Below, in pieces: positions 53,364 to 62,653 of a DNA stretch of 64,000 nt. The stretch is taken from the NCBI RefSeq assembly GCF_003208175.1, contig NZ_QKMR01000010.1, positions 1 to 64,000 of the forward strand, given 5' to 3'. Each line of letters opens with the position of its first letter. Within the stretch, counting starts at the first letter, position 1. A program made the position numbers and the translations under genes. Below the pieces are notes generated by a model. The model saw only the letters and a list, made by a program, of their open reading frames with translations. It searched no databases and had not been told where the DNA came from. Source of the stretch: Ruminiclostridium sufflavum DSM 19573. Its GTDB lineage: Bacteria; Bacillota; Clostridia; Acetivibrionales; DSM-1351.

Positions 53364-55841
53364 ATGTCGCATGAAAACAGGATCAGCAAATCAGCATATT
53401 TATTTCTTGTAATGCTTATGTCATCCGGAATTTGCCAGACCTTATATACATCACTTTTTATGACAGCTGATTTGAGCGGTACTGTTTTTATTGCCGTTAT
53501 CCTGTTTACCTTACTGTATTTTGTGATATTCAGAAATAAAATTACTACGCTTGCAGCCTCTCTGGTTTTATTTGCTGCCTCTGCCGCAGGAGCACTGTAT
53601 TTGATTTTTATTATCGGAATAACTGATATGGGAAATTGGTTGAATAATTTTTACAATTGGTTTATTAATGTCTGCAATGGCTATACTGACGAAACCTCTC
53701 CCCTTTATGCCAATTTGATTTTACTGCTTCTTGTTTCTTTTGTCACTCTGCTTGTTTTCATTTTTTCTATAAAAGCATATAATTTTTATGTCCTTACATG
53801 TATGATGTTTTGCGTGTTTTTTGTCCAGTTACAATTCGAGGTTTTTGTAAGCGACATATCATTTATTCTTTCTCTCTTTTCATTTTTACTGTATTACTTT
53901 TTTCATATATTAAAAAGAAGAAGCAAGGAATCAACTTATGTTATTGAAAATAAGCTCATGTATCTTGTGTGTATTCTTCCTGTCTGCATTTTAGTCATAG
54001 CCTTCAGCCTTTCTCTTCCTGTCGGCAGCAACAGAATCGAAATATCCTGGCTGGACGAAAAGTTTGATAATGCAGCTAATTATTTTTTTGAAAAAGACAG
54101 GGCTGACTTTGATTATTTTTCAATTGAAGCAACAGGCTTCGGAAATAACAGCCGATTAGGAGGAAATATAAAGCTGAATAAAGCTCATGTTATGAATGTA
54201 AAATCAGAATCTTCAAAATTATATCTCAAGGCTTCTTCAAAGGCATTTTACAACGGTCACGGCTGGTATGACAATAATGAACAATTGACACAGCTCGGAA
54301 CCTCCCGGAACAACTACACAATTCAATTAAATCAAGATGCCGAAGAATTTTGCGACGGGATATTTATCGAGACAGGCTCACTGGATAATGATGAAATTTT
54401 CAAGCCTGTTAAAACGGAAATAGAGTTTGAAAATATAAAAACCAAATCCATATTTGTACCGTTAAAAACAAATGCAATTACCTTCAGAAACTTTCAGACC
54501 CTGTTCTCCGACAATGAACAAATGATATCTTCAAGCGGCAAGCAAAGCAGAGGCTTTATATATACAGCAGAATACAATAATTTAATGCTGAACAGCGACA
54601 AGCTTAAATCAATATTAAGAAAAAGCTATAAAGGGTATTTCTCAAACCTCCTTGAAAAATATTATGCTGGAGAAAGCCCCTCTTTTGTTCTGAATATGTC
54701 CGGCTTAGTAAAGATTCCATATACAGACAGAACCTCAAAACTGTTTAATGAAAGAATTATATCAAATAAAGAAATGAAGGATTTTATCTCAAGAACTTAT
54801 AATATATACGAAAGATACACTCAGCTGCCGGAGGAAGTAACTCCTCGGGTAAGACAGCTTGCACAGAACCTGACAAAAACTGAATATAACAATTATGACA
54901 AGGCCAAGGCAGTGGAATCATATCTTTCAAGCAATTTCCCCTATACCTTGTCACCCGGCAGGCCTCCAATAGATAAGGATTTTGTTGACTACTTCCTTTT
55001 TGAGGGTAAAAAAGGATACTGTACATACTATGCAACAGCTATGACAGTACTTCTCAGATGTATAGACATTCCCGCCCGCTTTGTTGAAGGCTATGTCATG
55101 CCGCCCAAAGCAGATAACGGAATTTTCAAGGTTACAAATGAACAGGCTCATGCATGGGTTGAAGTCTACCTTGAAGGGTTTGGCTGGATTCCGTTTGAAC
55201 CGACAGCCTCCTTTACGGGGAAAATGTATTACGATACTACCATTACCTCCCAAGCCTTTGAAGACAAAATGCCGGATTCAGGCTACAGCAGCTATCTTGA
55301 TTATCTGGAAATGCTGGAAAAGAACAAGAATAAAGCAGGTGCAGGCTATGACGGAAATATTTCCGACCTCTCAGAAGAAAATGAAGCAGGCAATGTTTTT
55401 CTTGTAATAATTATTATATTAACATCCCTTGGCATGTTTTTACTTGCTTTTATATTATTAATCATCATAAATACAGTTAAGCACAATTTTGCTATTCGGA
55501 AAATAAGGAGGCTTGAGCCAAACAAATCTGTTCTTGAGGGATACAGCTATATTCTGAAAGTATTGCATACCCGGAATATTTTTTATGAGCCTGGAGAAAC
55601 ACCTGCCCAATTCGGAAAAAGGATTGAAAAAACTTTTGACTTTAAGGGCTACTCTCTTAACAAGACTGATTTTACAAGGATAACGAGCCATTATATTAAT
55701 GCAAGATACAGCAAAGTATTATTGAAGGTTAATGACAGGGAGGATATGCTTTATTTTATAAATGTACTGCTGGATATGACCGCAGATCAGGCAGGAAGGT
55801 TCAAATCCATTATGTCCAGATATATTTTGGGTAAATTCTAA
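53364..55841 (+). CDS. Transglutaminase-like membrane protein (TgpA type)
   Basis: The 825-residue protein has about six N-terminal membrane helices (up to about residue 230), a large extracytoplasmic region with a transglutaminase core (nucleophile Cys in KKGYCTYYATAMTVLLR, His in EQAHAWVEVYLEGFGWIPFEPT), one more membrane helix near 690 and a cytoplasmic tail with DUF4129-like features. The MoxR-DUF58-transglutaminase trio is common. It probably modifies or cleaves wall-linked peptides; this is inferred. GGAGGT precedes the ATG, five bases after the DUF58 gene. Confidence 0.92.
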   Translation: MSHENRISKSAYLFLVMLMSSGICQTLYTSLFMTADLSGTVFIAVILFTLLYFVIFRNKITTLAASLVLFAASAAGALYLIFIIGITDMGNWLNNFYNWFINVCNGYTDETSPLYANLILLLLVSFVTLLVFIFSIKAYNFYVLTCMMFCVFFVQLQFEVFVSDISFILSLFSFLLYYFFHILKRRSKESTYVIENKLMYLVCILPVCILVIAFSLSLPVGSNRIEISWLDEKFDNAANYFFEKDRADFDYFSIEATGFGNNSRLGGNIKLNKAHVMNVKSESSKLYLKASSKAFYNGHGWYDNNEQLTQLGTSRNNYTIQLNQDAEEFCDGIFIETGSLDNDEIFKPVKTEIEFENIKTKSIFVPLKTNAITFRNFQTLFSDNEQMISSSGKQSRGFIYTAEYNNLMLNSDKLKSILRKSYKGYFSNLLEKYYAGESPSFVLNMSGLVKIPYTDRTSKLFNERIISNKEMKDFISRTYNIYERYTQLPEEVTPRVRQLAQNLTKTEYNNYDKAKAVESYLSSNFPYTLSPGRPPIDKDFVDYFLFEGKKGYCTYYATAMTVLLRCIDIPARFVEGYVMPPKADNGIFKVTNEQAHAWVEVYLEGFGWIPFEPTASFTGKMYYDTTITSQAFEDKMPDSGYSSYLDYLEMLEKNKNKAGAGYDGNISDLSEENEAGNVFLVIIIILTSLGMFLLAFILLIIINTVKHNFAIRKIRRLEPNKSVLEGYSYILKVLHTRNIFYEPGETPAQFGKRIEKTFDFKGYSLNKTDFTRITSHYINARYSKVLLKVNDREDMLYFINVLLDMTADQAGRFKSIMSRYILGKF

Positions 55842-55885
55842 GTGTAACCGGCATTATTAAAGCTTCTTTAATTGTGAATATTTAT

Positions 55886-57787
55886 TCATATTGCTTCTCC
55901 TATTGACTCCCCTAAAAGCTCTTGTCTGGATTCAACGGTATTTTCCTTTGAATTTCCCGAGGTCAATTGAAAAAGCAGCTTATTCAGATCATCGTCATTA
56001 AGAGGCTTTCCCCATATATATCCTTGTATACAGTCACACCTCTGCTCCTTTAAATAATCCAGCTGTATACTGTTTTCTACACCTTCCGCAACAACCGAAA
56101 TATCCAGCTGATGAACTAACGAAATAATAGGCCCTACAATATGCTTTTCCAGCCCCTTGCCAACAATGCTGTCAATAAATACCTTGTCTATTTTCAGCGT
56201 ATCAATAGGAAGCAGCTGCAAATAACTAAGAGATGAATAGCCCGTTCCAAAATCATCCAATGCAATATTAATTCCCATATCCTTCAATTCATTCAGAACA
56301 CCTATAACATATTCCATAGACGATATAAAAATTGATTCGGTAATTTCAATTTCCAAATTATACGGGTGGACACCTGTTTCTTCAAGAACTCCTTTAATCA
56401 TTTGAACAAATGAAGGCTCCATTATCTGCACCGCTGAAATATTTACGGATAATATTGCATTAAAATTATACTTATCCTGCAGCTTCTTAAATTTTGCACA
56501 GGCTGTTTTCAAAATCCATTTTCCCATATAATTTATGAATTTTGTCTCCTCGGCAACAGGTATAAATTGAACAGGACTGACAAACCCCAACTCGGGAGAA
56601 TTCCATCTTATTAAAGTTTCAAAGCCTCTCAGCTGCTTTGTATCCGAACAGTATTGAGGCTGATATACAAGATACAGCTCGTTATTTTCGATTGACGCCA
56701 GCAATCTTTTTTCAAGCTCCATCCGCATGTATATTTTGTCTTTCATCTCTTTATTGAAGAACTGGACTCCGTTTTTCCCGTCTTCCTTTACCTTGTACAT
56801 TGCGGTATCCGAACATTTAAGCAAGTCCGTGGAATTGTCCCCGTCTCTCGGGTATACCGAAATTCCAAAGCTTGCACTTATAGTCAGTTCTGTATTTTCA
56901 ATATAAAATTTATGTAAAATTTCTTTCCTCAAGCTTTCAATGTATTCTAAAATCTCGTCCTCTTCCAGCTGTCTCTGAATTATTAATGCAAATTCATCTC
57001 CGCCTAAACGCCCCAGCATGTCATCAGTATGTATAACCGCCTTTAGTCTCAGTGCAACATCCTGCAGCAGCAGATCTCCCGCGTGATGGCCCATTGAATC
57101 GTTTATTCTCTTAAAATTGTCCAAGTCAATAAAAATCATTGCAAATTTCATTTTCTTTTCCAATGACAAGGTAATCAGAATATCTAATCTGTTAATAATC
57201 ATTTTGCGGTTGGGAAGCTCGGTTAAAACATCAAAAAAGGCCAGATAGTTTAATTTCTCCTCGTTTTCCTTCATATCCTGATTGTATTCAAGCAGCTGCT
57301 TATTCTGATTGAACAATTCGCCTTCAGTAACGGCAAGCTCCTCATACAACGTAACTAACTCTTCTTTTTGCTCCTTTATCTCCTCATATTTCTGATTCAG
57401 ACGTTTACTGAAAAAATAAATAATAGTTATTGTTATGATAGTACATATCGGAAGTATCATTCCCGGTGCAGATCGTACATTGCCTCTGGAAAATACATTT
57501 ACAGCAACCAGAAGAAATTGGATGACATTTATGGAAACACCGATTATATATCCGTTTTTCACGGCACTTACCACCAAATATACCGAAATCATAACCTGAA
57601 ACTGAGCAAGGATACCTGTGACTGTATCTGATGTGGTACGGATCTCTATGACTATAATAAATAAATATATAATTAAACACAAGATACATGTTACAATTTT
57701 AAAATACGACATATATTTGCTTTCAAAGAGATGTTCCTTTTTTTCAAAATAACGATTTAAAAAATTGTCATCTGTCCTATTCGGCAT
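55886..57787 (-). CDS. Membrane GGDEF-EAL cyclic-di-GMP protein
   Basis: The 633-residue protein has about four to six N-terminal membrane helices (30-130) and a coiled segment (132-180). A GGDEF domain follows with intact GGDEF at 262-266 in LGRLGGDEFALII and no RxxD inhibitory site before it. An EAL domain has ETL at 390-392 in GFETLIRW plus NISAVQ, EITESIF, LDDFGTGYSSLSYLQ and VVAEGVEN, so the metal and catalytic residues appear kept. It may both make and degrade c-di-GMP. The sensor input is unknown. GGGGGATTAGGAT precedes the ATG. Confidence 0.92.
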   Translation of the reverse strand: MPNRTDDNFLNRYFEKKEHLFESKYMSYFKIVTCILCLIIYLFIIVIEIRTTSDTVTGILAQFQVMISVYLVVSAVKNGYIIGVSINVIQFLLVAVNVFSRGNVRSAPGMILPICTIITITIIYFFSKRLNQKYEEIKEQKEELVTLYEELAVTEGELFNQNKQLLEYNQDMKENEEKLNYLAFFDVLTELPNRKMIINRLDILITLSLEKKMKFAMIFIDLDNFKRINDSMGHHAGDLLLQDVALRLKAVIHTDDMLGRLGGDEFALIIQRQLEEDEILEYIESLRKEILHKFYIENTELTISASFGISVYPRDGDNSTDLLKCSDTAMYKVKEDGKNGVQFFNKEMKDKIYMRMELEKRLLASIENNELYLVYQPQYCSDTKQLRGFETLIRWNSPELGFVSPVQFIPVAEETKFINYMGKWILKTACAKFKKLQDKYNFNAILSVNISAVQIMEPSFVQMIKGVLEETGVHPYNLEIEITESIFISSMEYVIGVLNELKDMGINIALDDFGTGYSSLSYLQLLPIDTLKIDKVFIDSIVGKGLEKHIVGPIISLVHQLDISVVAEGVENSIQLDYLKEQRCDCIQGYIWGKPLNDDDLNKLLFQLTSGNSKENTVESRQELLGESIGEAI

Positions 57788-57871
57788 ATCCTAATCCCCC
57801 ATAGATGTACTAAATATCCTTTATTTTACCATAGTATGCCATTAAAAGAAATAGTTATTTTACAAAATATA

Positions 57872-58024
57872 TTAAACTTCCCTATCAGTTTCTAATTTTC
57901 TCTCATTTTGCCTGCGCTTTTTCTTGTTTTTTAATTCATTTTCTTGCACTCTGGTTCTGGGATTAATAACCCAGCTTCTCCTGATTTCCTTCATCAAATC
58001 TGTCATCTTACGCTTTTTCACCAT
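57872..58024 (-). CDS. Small basic conserved protein
   Basis: The 50-residue, Lys/Arg-rich product has the core RRSWVINPRTRVQENELKNKKKRR, like a widespread clostridial family of tiny proteins with a W-x-x-x-P-x-T-R-V-x-x-N-K motif. No function is known. AGGAG lies eight bases before ATG 58024, so the longer frame starting at TTG 58084 is rejected. It follows the YcxB-like gene on the same strand by 64 bp and may be cotranscribed. Confidence 0.65.
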   Translation of the reverse strand: MVKKRKMTDLMKEIRRSWVINPRTRVQENELKNKKKRRQNERKLETDREV

Positions 58025-58088
58025 ATCAGTAAGCTCCTGAACTTCTTCTGTAATAAAAAAATCATTCAATACATAATTCTTCAAATTA

Positions 58089-58598
58089 TTACATTTTATT
58101 CAATTTTTTTATTTTACTTGAAAATAATTTTTCTATTTGTTCAACCTCGGAAAAATTATTAAAACACCTCTTTGGGAAAATGTAATATATCATTTTAAAA
58201 TCTGACAAAACAAATGTCTGGGGCGTTTCATAAAACCCCATAAATTTATTCCATTCAAAAATTTTTGTATCACTTTGATTAACAAGCTGTATCCCCTCGT
58301 CGGAAAAAATATAAGTATTCTCTTTTCTTTTCCTGTAATAATCCAAATAACTGCTGACCGGCCTTTTATATAAAATGGTATAGAGCAATACTGTCAACAG
58401 TAAGCAGACTGTTAATAATATTAAAAAATAATTATTAAATCCATTATTTATACCATAAATAATATTACCAATTATTATTATAATAGCAACAGGGAATATA
58501 TTCCAGCTTTTTTTTACATAATTGATAATATAATATACTGCTTTTTTAACATCCTCGTCATTGCACAAAACCTTGACCTTTATCTGAGTATCTGACAT
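58089..58598 (-). CDS. YcxB-like membrane protein
   Basis: The 169-residue protein has two adjacent membrane helices (about 30-80; NIFPVAIIIIIGNIIYG and FLILLTVCLLLTVLLYTILY) and a C-terminal domain with EGIQLVNQSDTKIFEWNKFMGFYET and FVLSDFKMIYYIFPKRCF, the YcxB-like pattern. The function is unknown. AGGAGTG precedes ATG 58598, so the longer frame is not used. Confidence 0.83.
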   Translation of the reverse strand: MSDTQIKVKVLCNDEDVKKAVYYIINYVKKSWNIFPVAIIIIIGNIIYGINNGFNNYFLILLTVCLLLTVLLYTILYKRPVSSYLDYYRKRKENTYIFSDEGIQLVNQSDTKIFEWNKFMGFYETPQTFVLSDFKMIYYIFPKRCFNNFSEVEQIEKLFSSKIKKLNKM

Positions 58599-58937
58599 AT
58601 ATTCACTCCTGATACAGCTATTTATTTTAAAATTTTTATAGTGCAACGGTGGCATCAAATCCATTATATACTAATTTCTGCTAACCAGCAACTTTATGTG
58701 TAACAATGTTTTTATTATTCACAGGCATGAAAATACAATTTCTGAGCATCTATAATAATAAGTATTATTATTTAGCCAATTATGATTTGAAAGCCCCTTA
58801 TATTGTTTTTCAGGTAAATATTGCATTTAGGCCGGCTTTCCGACCTATAGCAGCTGATTTTTGTTTAAAATTAAATAGTTTACATATTACTAAACCTATA
58901 GTATATTGAATATAGATCGGAATAAGGAGTATTATTA

Positions 58938-60074
58938 ATGAAGTCGGTAAAATTAATCTTTTTGTGCAGTTTTATAAGCGGTATTATTTTATTTTTTACA
59001 GGCATATTTTTTATGGCAGATATAAGGACAGCTTCTCCGGACAATCAGCAAACTCTTCCAACCCCATCAGGCAATACGACAGATACAGGCTTAAAGGATA
59101 CTATCGACAGTTATGCCGGTAAGGATCCGATAAATTTTTTAGTGCTTATCAAAGAAGCCTCCGGTTTGAATACGGATACCATTATTATTGCCAACTATAA
59201 TCCAGAAACAAAGCAAATAAGCCTATTAACAGTTCCCAGAGATACAAAGCCCAGCGGTAACGCATCCTATAAAATAAACTCCTTTTATTATTTAGGTTTA
59301 AAAAAATATGAAAATAAAAAAGAGCTTTCCCAGTATGAGGCAAAGCATAAAGCAACAGAATATACAGCTCAATCTATCAGCAATTTAACCGGTATATCCA
59401 TAGATTACTACATTTATCTTGAGATAGATACAATAAAGGAAATTGTAGACCGATTAGGCGGAGTATACTTTGATATTCCGGCAGACCTGAAATACACCGA
59501 TCCTACACAAAAGCTGTATATTAATTTAAAAAAGGGATATCAATTGCTTGACGGAGATAAAACAGAGCAATTTTTACGTTTCAGAAAGTCAAATTCACGT
59601 GCATCCTCTGAATGGAAAAAATATTACGATGGCTCTGATTTAAAAAGAACTGAAATGCAAATTAAATTCGTAAATGAGTTAATAAAGCAGAAGGTTAATT
59701 TATTGCAATTGCCAAAGCTTATTCCCATAATTAACTACGCCTTTGATAACGTAATAACAAATGTTTCTCTTTCAGATACGCTATCTCTGGTTAATGCCTT
59801 TACAGAATCGTCCAGACCTGAAATGAATACCTTTAAGCTATATGGTGTAGACAAAAGGATTGATAATATTGATTATTTTATCTATATAAATAAGGTGGAG
59901 AATACTAAGACAAACAAGGTTATTAACTCAAAGGAAGTATTTGACACCTATTTTGCATCGAAATCATATCTGGTAATTCCTGACAAGAACAAAAGCTACG
60001 ATTTTGAATCTATTTTAAATAATCCGTCAAATTCAGAAACCGATACTTATGGAGATAATGCAGATAAGCCGTAA
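58938..60074 (+). CDS. LytR-CpsA-Psr (LCP) family protein
   Basis: The 378-residue protein has an N-terminal membrane anchor (KLIFLCSFISGIILFFTGIFF) and an LCP domain: NPETKQISLLTVPRDTKPSG, YKINSFYYLG, DYYIYLEIDTIKEIVDRLGGVYFDIP and FLRFRKSNSRASSEWKK. LCP enzymes attach polymers such as teichoic acids to peptidoglycan. Here the usual GxDxR...RTD stretch reads LIKEASGLNTDT, so one of the conserved Arg and the Asp are missing, although VPRDT and the RFR pair remain. Activity or specificity may differ. AAGGAG precedes the ATG. Confidence 0.88.
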   Translation: MKSVKLIFLCSFISGIILFFTGIFFMADIRTASPDNQQTLPTPSGNTTDTGLKDTIDSYAGKDPINFLVLIKEASGLNTDTIIIANYNPETKQISLLTVPRDTKPSGNASYKINSFYYLGLKKYENKKELSQYEAKHKATEYTAQSISNLTGISIDYYIYLEIDTIKEIVDRLGGVYFDIPADLKYTDPTQKLYINLKKGYQLLDGDKTEQFLRFRKSNSRASSEWKKYYDGSDLKRTEMQIKFVNELIKQKVNLLQLPKLIPIINYAFDNVITNVSLSDTLSLVNAFTESSRPEMNTFKLYGVDKRIDNIDYFIYINKVENTKTNKVINSKEVFDTYFASKSYLVIPDKNKSYDFESILNNPSNSETDTYGDNADKP

Positions 60075-60100
60075 AATACTGCCGCATATATTCCAACCAA

Positions 60101-60147
60101 CAATATGCACAGGTTGCCGTCGCGTTTACCGGCACCTGCGCATATTG
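60101..60147. terminator. Shared hairpin between convergent LCP and ABC-F genes
   Basis: CAATATGC and GCATATTG pair at the base, with CAGGT/CCTG and GCCG/CGGC above. The stem is long, but no T-run is next to it. Confidence 0.6.
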
Positions 60148-60182
60148 CAGTTATATGGGTAACAGGGCTTTCTTATGGCAGG

Positions 60183-61859
60183 CTACAGCCCTCTAAGCTT
60201 TGCAAGCAGCTCCTGATATTCATTTTCAAGCCTTTCGTTATTTTTATCAGATTTTGATAACCTTGCCAGTACCTCGGTAATGCGCATCTGCAGCAAAAGC
60301 TTTTGCGTTTTAGTATTTTCCTGCCTTTTGGACATATTATTTTCATAGTCCCTTAATTTACCGTCAAACTCAATTATATGATTATTCTGAATTATAAGCA
60401 GCCTTTGCGCTATTGCGTTTACAAAGCCTCTGTCGTGTGAGACAAACAAAACAGTTCCCTCATATTCCGAAAGTATATCCTGCAAGGCTTCAATTGACCT
60501 CATATCAAGATAATTTGTAGGTTCATCAAGTATCAGAATATTTGCATTTGAAACAATGAGCTTTGCGAAGCTGACCTTTATTCTCTCTCCTCCGCTTAAT
60601 ACCCCGACTTTTTTATATACATTATCACCGGTTAAAAGCAGCCTTGCCAGTACTGTTCTTACAGTAGTTTCATCTTGTATGCTTTCCTCGATGGCATTTT
60701 CAAGAACTGTTTTTGAAGCATTCAGATTCTCCAGCCCTTGACAAAAGTATCCTATTTCAGCCTTTGGGACAATATTAATCCCGTCTGAATTTTCCTCTGC
60801 ATTAAAAGCATTTGTTTTTTTCTCAAAAAAGCAGGAATAAATCCGGTTTAGCAAGGTGGTCTTGCCTGAACCGTTTTCTCCTATAATTGCCTGCTTTTTG
60901 CCATTATAAACATTAAAAGCAGCCTTATTATATAATTTTTTATCCCCATAGCCAAAGCTGAAATTATTACCGGAAATTATTATATTATTTTTCGGAGGAT
61001 TTGTAAGTGAGAAATCAAGCCGGATACTTGGAGGTGTCATGGGCTTTTCCTTGACTTCCAGCTTGTTCAGCCTTCCCTCTGCTGCCTTTGTCGCACCGTG
61101 TATTTTTTCCTGCATCTCATTGGAATGGCGCCGGTGCAATCTTGCTTCAGAATTGCCCATCCTCGCAGGAGCTTTTTTGATTGCTTCAGCACGTGCCTTA
61201 CGGTTTATTACAGCCTCTTCAAGATGCCTTTTCTCACTAATGTAGCTTTCATACTCGAATAATTCTCTGTTAATAATTTGCTGTCTTCTCTGCTCATAAA
61301 AGGAATAGTTTCCTTCAAAGCCCGTTATTTCTCCGTCAGCCACCTCTATTATTTTGTTGCATGTGCTGTCAAGAAGCTCTCTGTCATGGCTTATAAGCAC
61401 AAGTGTTTCAGCCGCCAGAAGCTTTTTCCTTAAGATTTCTATTCCTTTCAAATCAAGATTTGCAGTGGGTTCATCCGCAAACAGCAGCAAGGTGTTCCTG
61501 CTGAGAGCAGCCGCTATTTTCAATCTGGTATGCTCTCCGCCGCTGACAATCAGCTTATTGACCTTATCCCGGACGTTAAATTCGCTCAAAGCCTTGTCGT
61601 CTGCCTCAAGTCCTGTATCCGGCATTTGCTTTATATATGCTATCTCACAGAATCTTTTTACTATACCCTCATCCGGAAGCTGTTCCCCGGCCAGAATATT
61701 CAGCAGAGTGGTTTTACCTGCACCATTACGTCCAACAACACCTATTTTGTCACCTTTTTTAATTTGAAGCTTCTCAAAAGATAAAATTTCCCTGTCACCA
61801 AAATTCATTTTAATATTTACAGCCTCTAAAATAAGCATAAAAAAATCTCTAATAAGCAT
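60183..61859 (-). CDS. ABC-F family ATPase, ribosomal-protection type
   Basis: The 558-residue protein has two ABC domains and no membrane segment. Walker A motifs are GRNGAGKTT (about 43-51) and GENGSGKTT (about 330), signatures are VSGGEHTRL and LSGGERIKV, and Walker B lines are LLLFADEPTANLD and ILILDEPTNYLD. The long linker (KARAEAIKKAPARMGNSEARLHRR) matches antibiotic-resistance ABC-F proteins; clostridial CplR-like proteins, which protect against pleuromutilins and lincosamides, are the closest guess. The first ATG (61859) has AAAGGAG ten bases upstream; a second ATG seven codons later arose by a 21-bp duplication. An attenuator-like leader lies upstream. Resistance is inferred. Confidence 0.88.
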   Translation of the reverse strand: MLIRDFFMLILEAVNIKMNFGDREILSFEKLQIKKGDKIGVVGRNGAGKTTLLNILAGEQLPDEGIVKRFCEIAYIKQMPDTGLEADDKALSEFNVRDKVNKLIVSGGEHTRLKIAAALSRNTLLLFADEPTANLDLKGIEILRKKLLAAETLVLISHDRELLDSTCNKIIEVADGEITGFEGNYSFYEQRRQQIINRELFEYESYISEKRHLEEAVINRKARAEAIKKAPARMGNSEARLHRRHSNEMQEKIHGATKAAEGRLNKLEVKEKPMTPPSIRLDFSLTNPPKNNIIISGNNFSFGYGDKKLYNKAAFNVYNGKKQAIIGENGSGKTTLLNRIYSCFFEKKTNAFNAEENSDGINIVPKAEIGYFCQGLENLNASKTVLENAIEESIQDETTVRTVLARLLLTGDNVYKKVGVLSGGERIKVSFAKLIVSNANILILDEPTNYLDMRSIEALQDILSEYEGTVLFVSHDRGFVNAIAQRLLIIQNNHIIEFDGKLRDYENNMSKRQENTKTQKLLLQMRITEVLARLSKSDKNNERLENEYQELLAKLRGL

Positions 61860-61871
61860 AAAAAAATCTCT
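61830..61871. repeat. Perfect 21-bp tandem duplication at the ABC-F start
   Basis: Two identical 21-bp units, 61830-61850 and 61851-61871, each begin AATAAGCATAAAAAAATCTC (+ strand). The unit adds seven codons in frame and doubles the start codon. Confidence 0.9.
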
Positions 61872-61944
61872 CCTTTTATTAGCCGGAAAGATTAAATAAC
61901 AACTTTATAAAAACCTAGCCAGTCTGAAGCAAAAATACTTTCAC

Positions 61945-61981
61945 AAAAAGCATCGGCATATCTTTAGATACTGCCGCTTTT
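61945..61981 (-). terminator. Attenuator-like terminator in the ABC-F leader
   Basis: On the minus strand AAAGC-GGCA...TATC pairs with GATA-TGCC...GCTTTTT around TAAA. It lies about 85 bp before the ABC-F start. Other small hairpins (GGGCA-GTA-TGCCC at about 62052) precede it, and the segment TTTATTTCTGCTG occurs twice, so alternative pairing is possible. ABC-F resistance genes are often controlled this way. The 61872-62222 gap holds no other gene. Confidence 0.6.
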
Positions 61982-62222
61982 CAGCAGAAATAAACTTTTT
62001 ATCAGACTATATATGTGTTATTAACTAATCCAGCAGAAATAAGGGCATACTGCCCAAAATAAATCCCATTTGATTTGTAAGCTGAATCAGTCAATTCTCA
62101 TTATCCCGCTACCTTGCCCTTTCAAATAGTTTTTTTCATGCGGCAAGGCATATATTGCCCGCTGCATCACATAAATTTCATGTATTTTTAATTATAATAC
62201 AAAACTGAAACTTAATCAATTG

Positions 62223-62615
62223 TCAATATAAAGGAATAAAGTTTCTTATTATAAAATACAGTAAAAATATAAATATTACAACAGCCCAAAATCTTTTATT
62301 TCTCGGTAAAATACGAGCCGGCAGTCCAAATATATAAAATATCAGCTCCAAATATGCGAAAGCACCTACTATTATAAAGAACACAGGAGTAATATTGTAT
62401 TTTAAGGAACCAAGCATATCTCCGTTCAGCAAATTCTGCACACTTCTGGTATTCCCGCAGCCGGGGCAATATATGCCAAAATAATTGTATATGGGGCAAG
62501 CGGGGAAATGTGTGCTCAAGTTATATATATAATTCTTAAATATATAAACAAGGGCGGCTGCAAAAATCGGCAGAACGCAAACAATTAATTTCATCAAAAA
62601 AGGCTTTTTGTGCAT
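62223..62615 (-). CDS. DUF2752 domain membrane protein
   Basis: The 130-residue protein has the DUF2752 signature CPGCGNTRSVQNLLNGD about residue 49-65 and three to four membrane helices (LIVCVLPIFAAALVYIF; PVFFIIVGAFAYLELIFYIF; FWAVVIFIFLLYFIIRNF). The function is unknown. GGGGGAATT precedes the ATG. It lies 38 bp downstream of the nitrilase-family gene on the same strand. Confidence 0.88.
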   Translation of the reverse strand: MHKKPFLMKLIVCVLPIFAAALVYIFKNYIYNLSTHFPACPIYNYFGIYCPGCGNTRSVQNLLNGDMLGSLKYNITPVFFIIVGAFAYLELIFYIFGLPARILPRNKRFWAVVIFIFLLYFIIRNFIPLY

Positions 62616-62653
62616 AATTCCCCCAGCTTAATCCGGCATAAATGAGCCAACGG

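Noticed and set aside
58706-58909. 67-codon plus-strand frame before the LCP gene
   Set aside because: No ribosome site, no recognisable features, AT-rich gap sequence.
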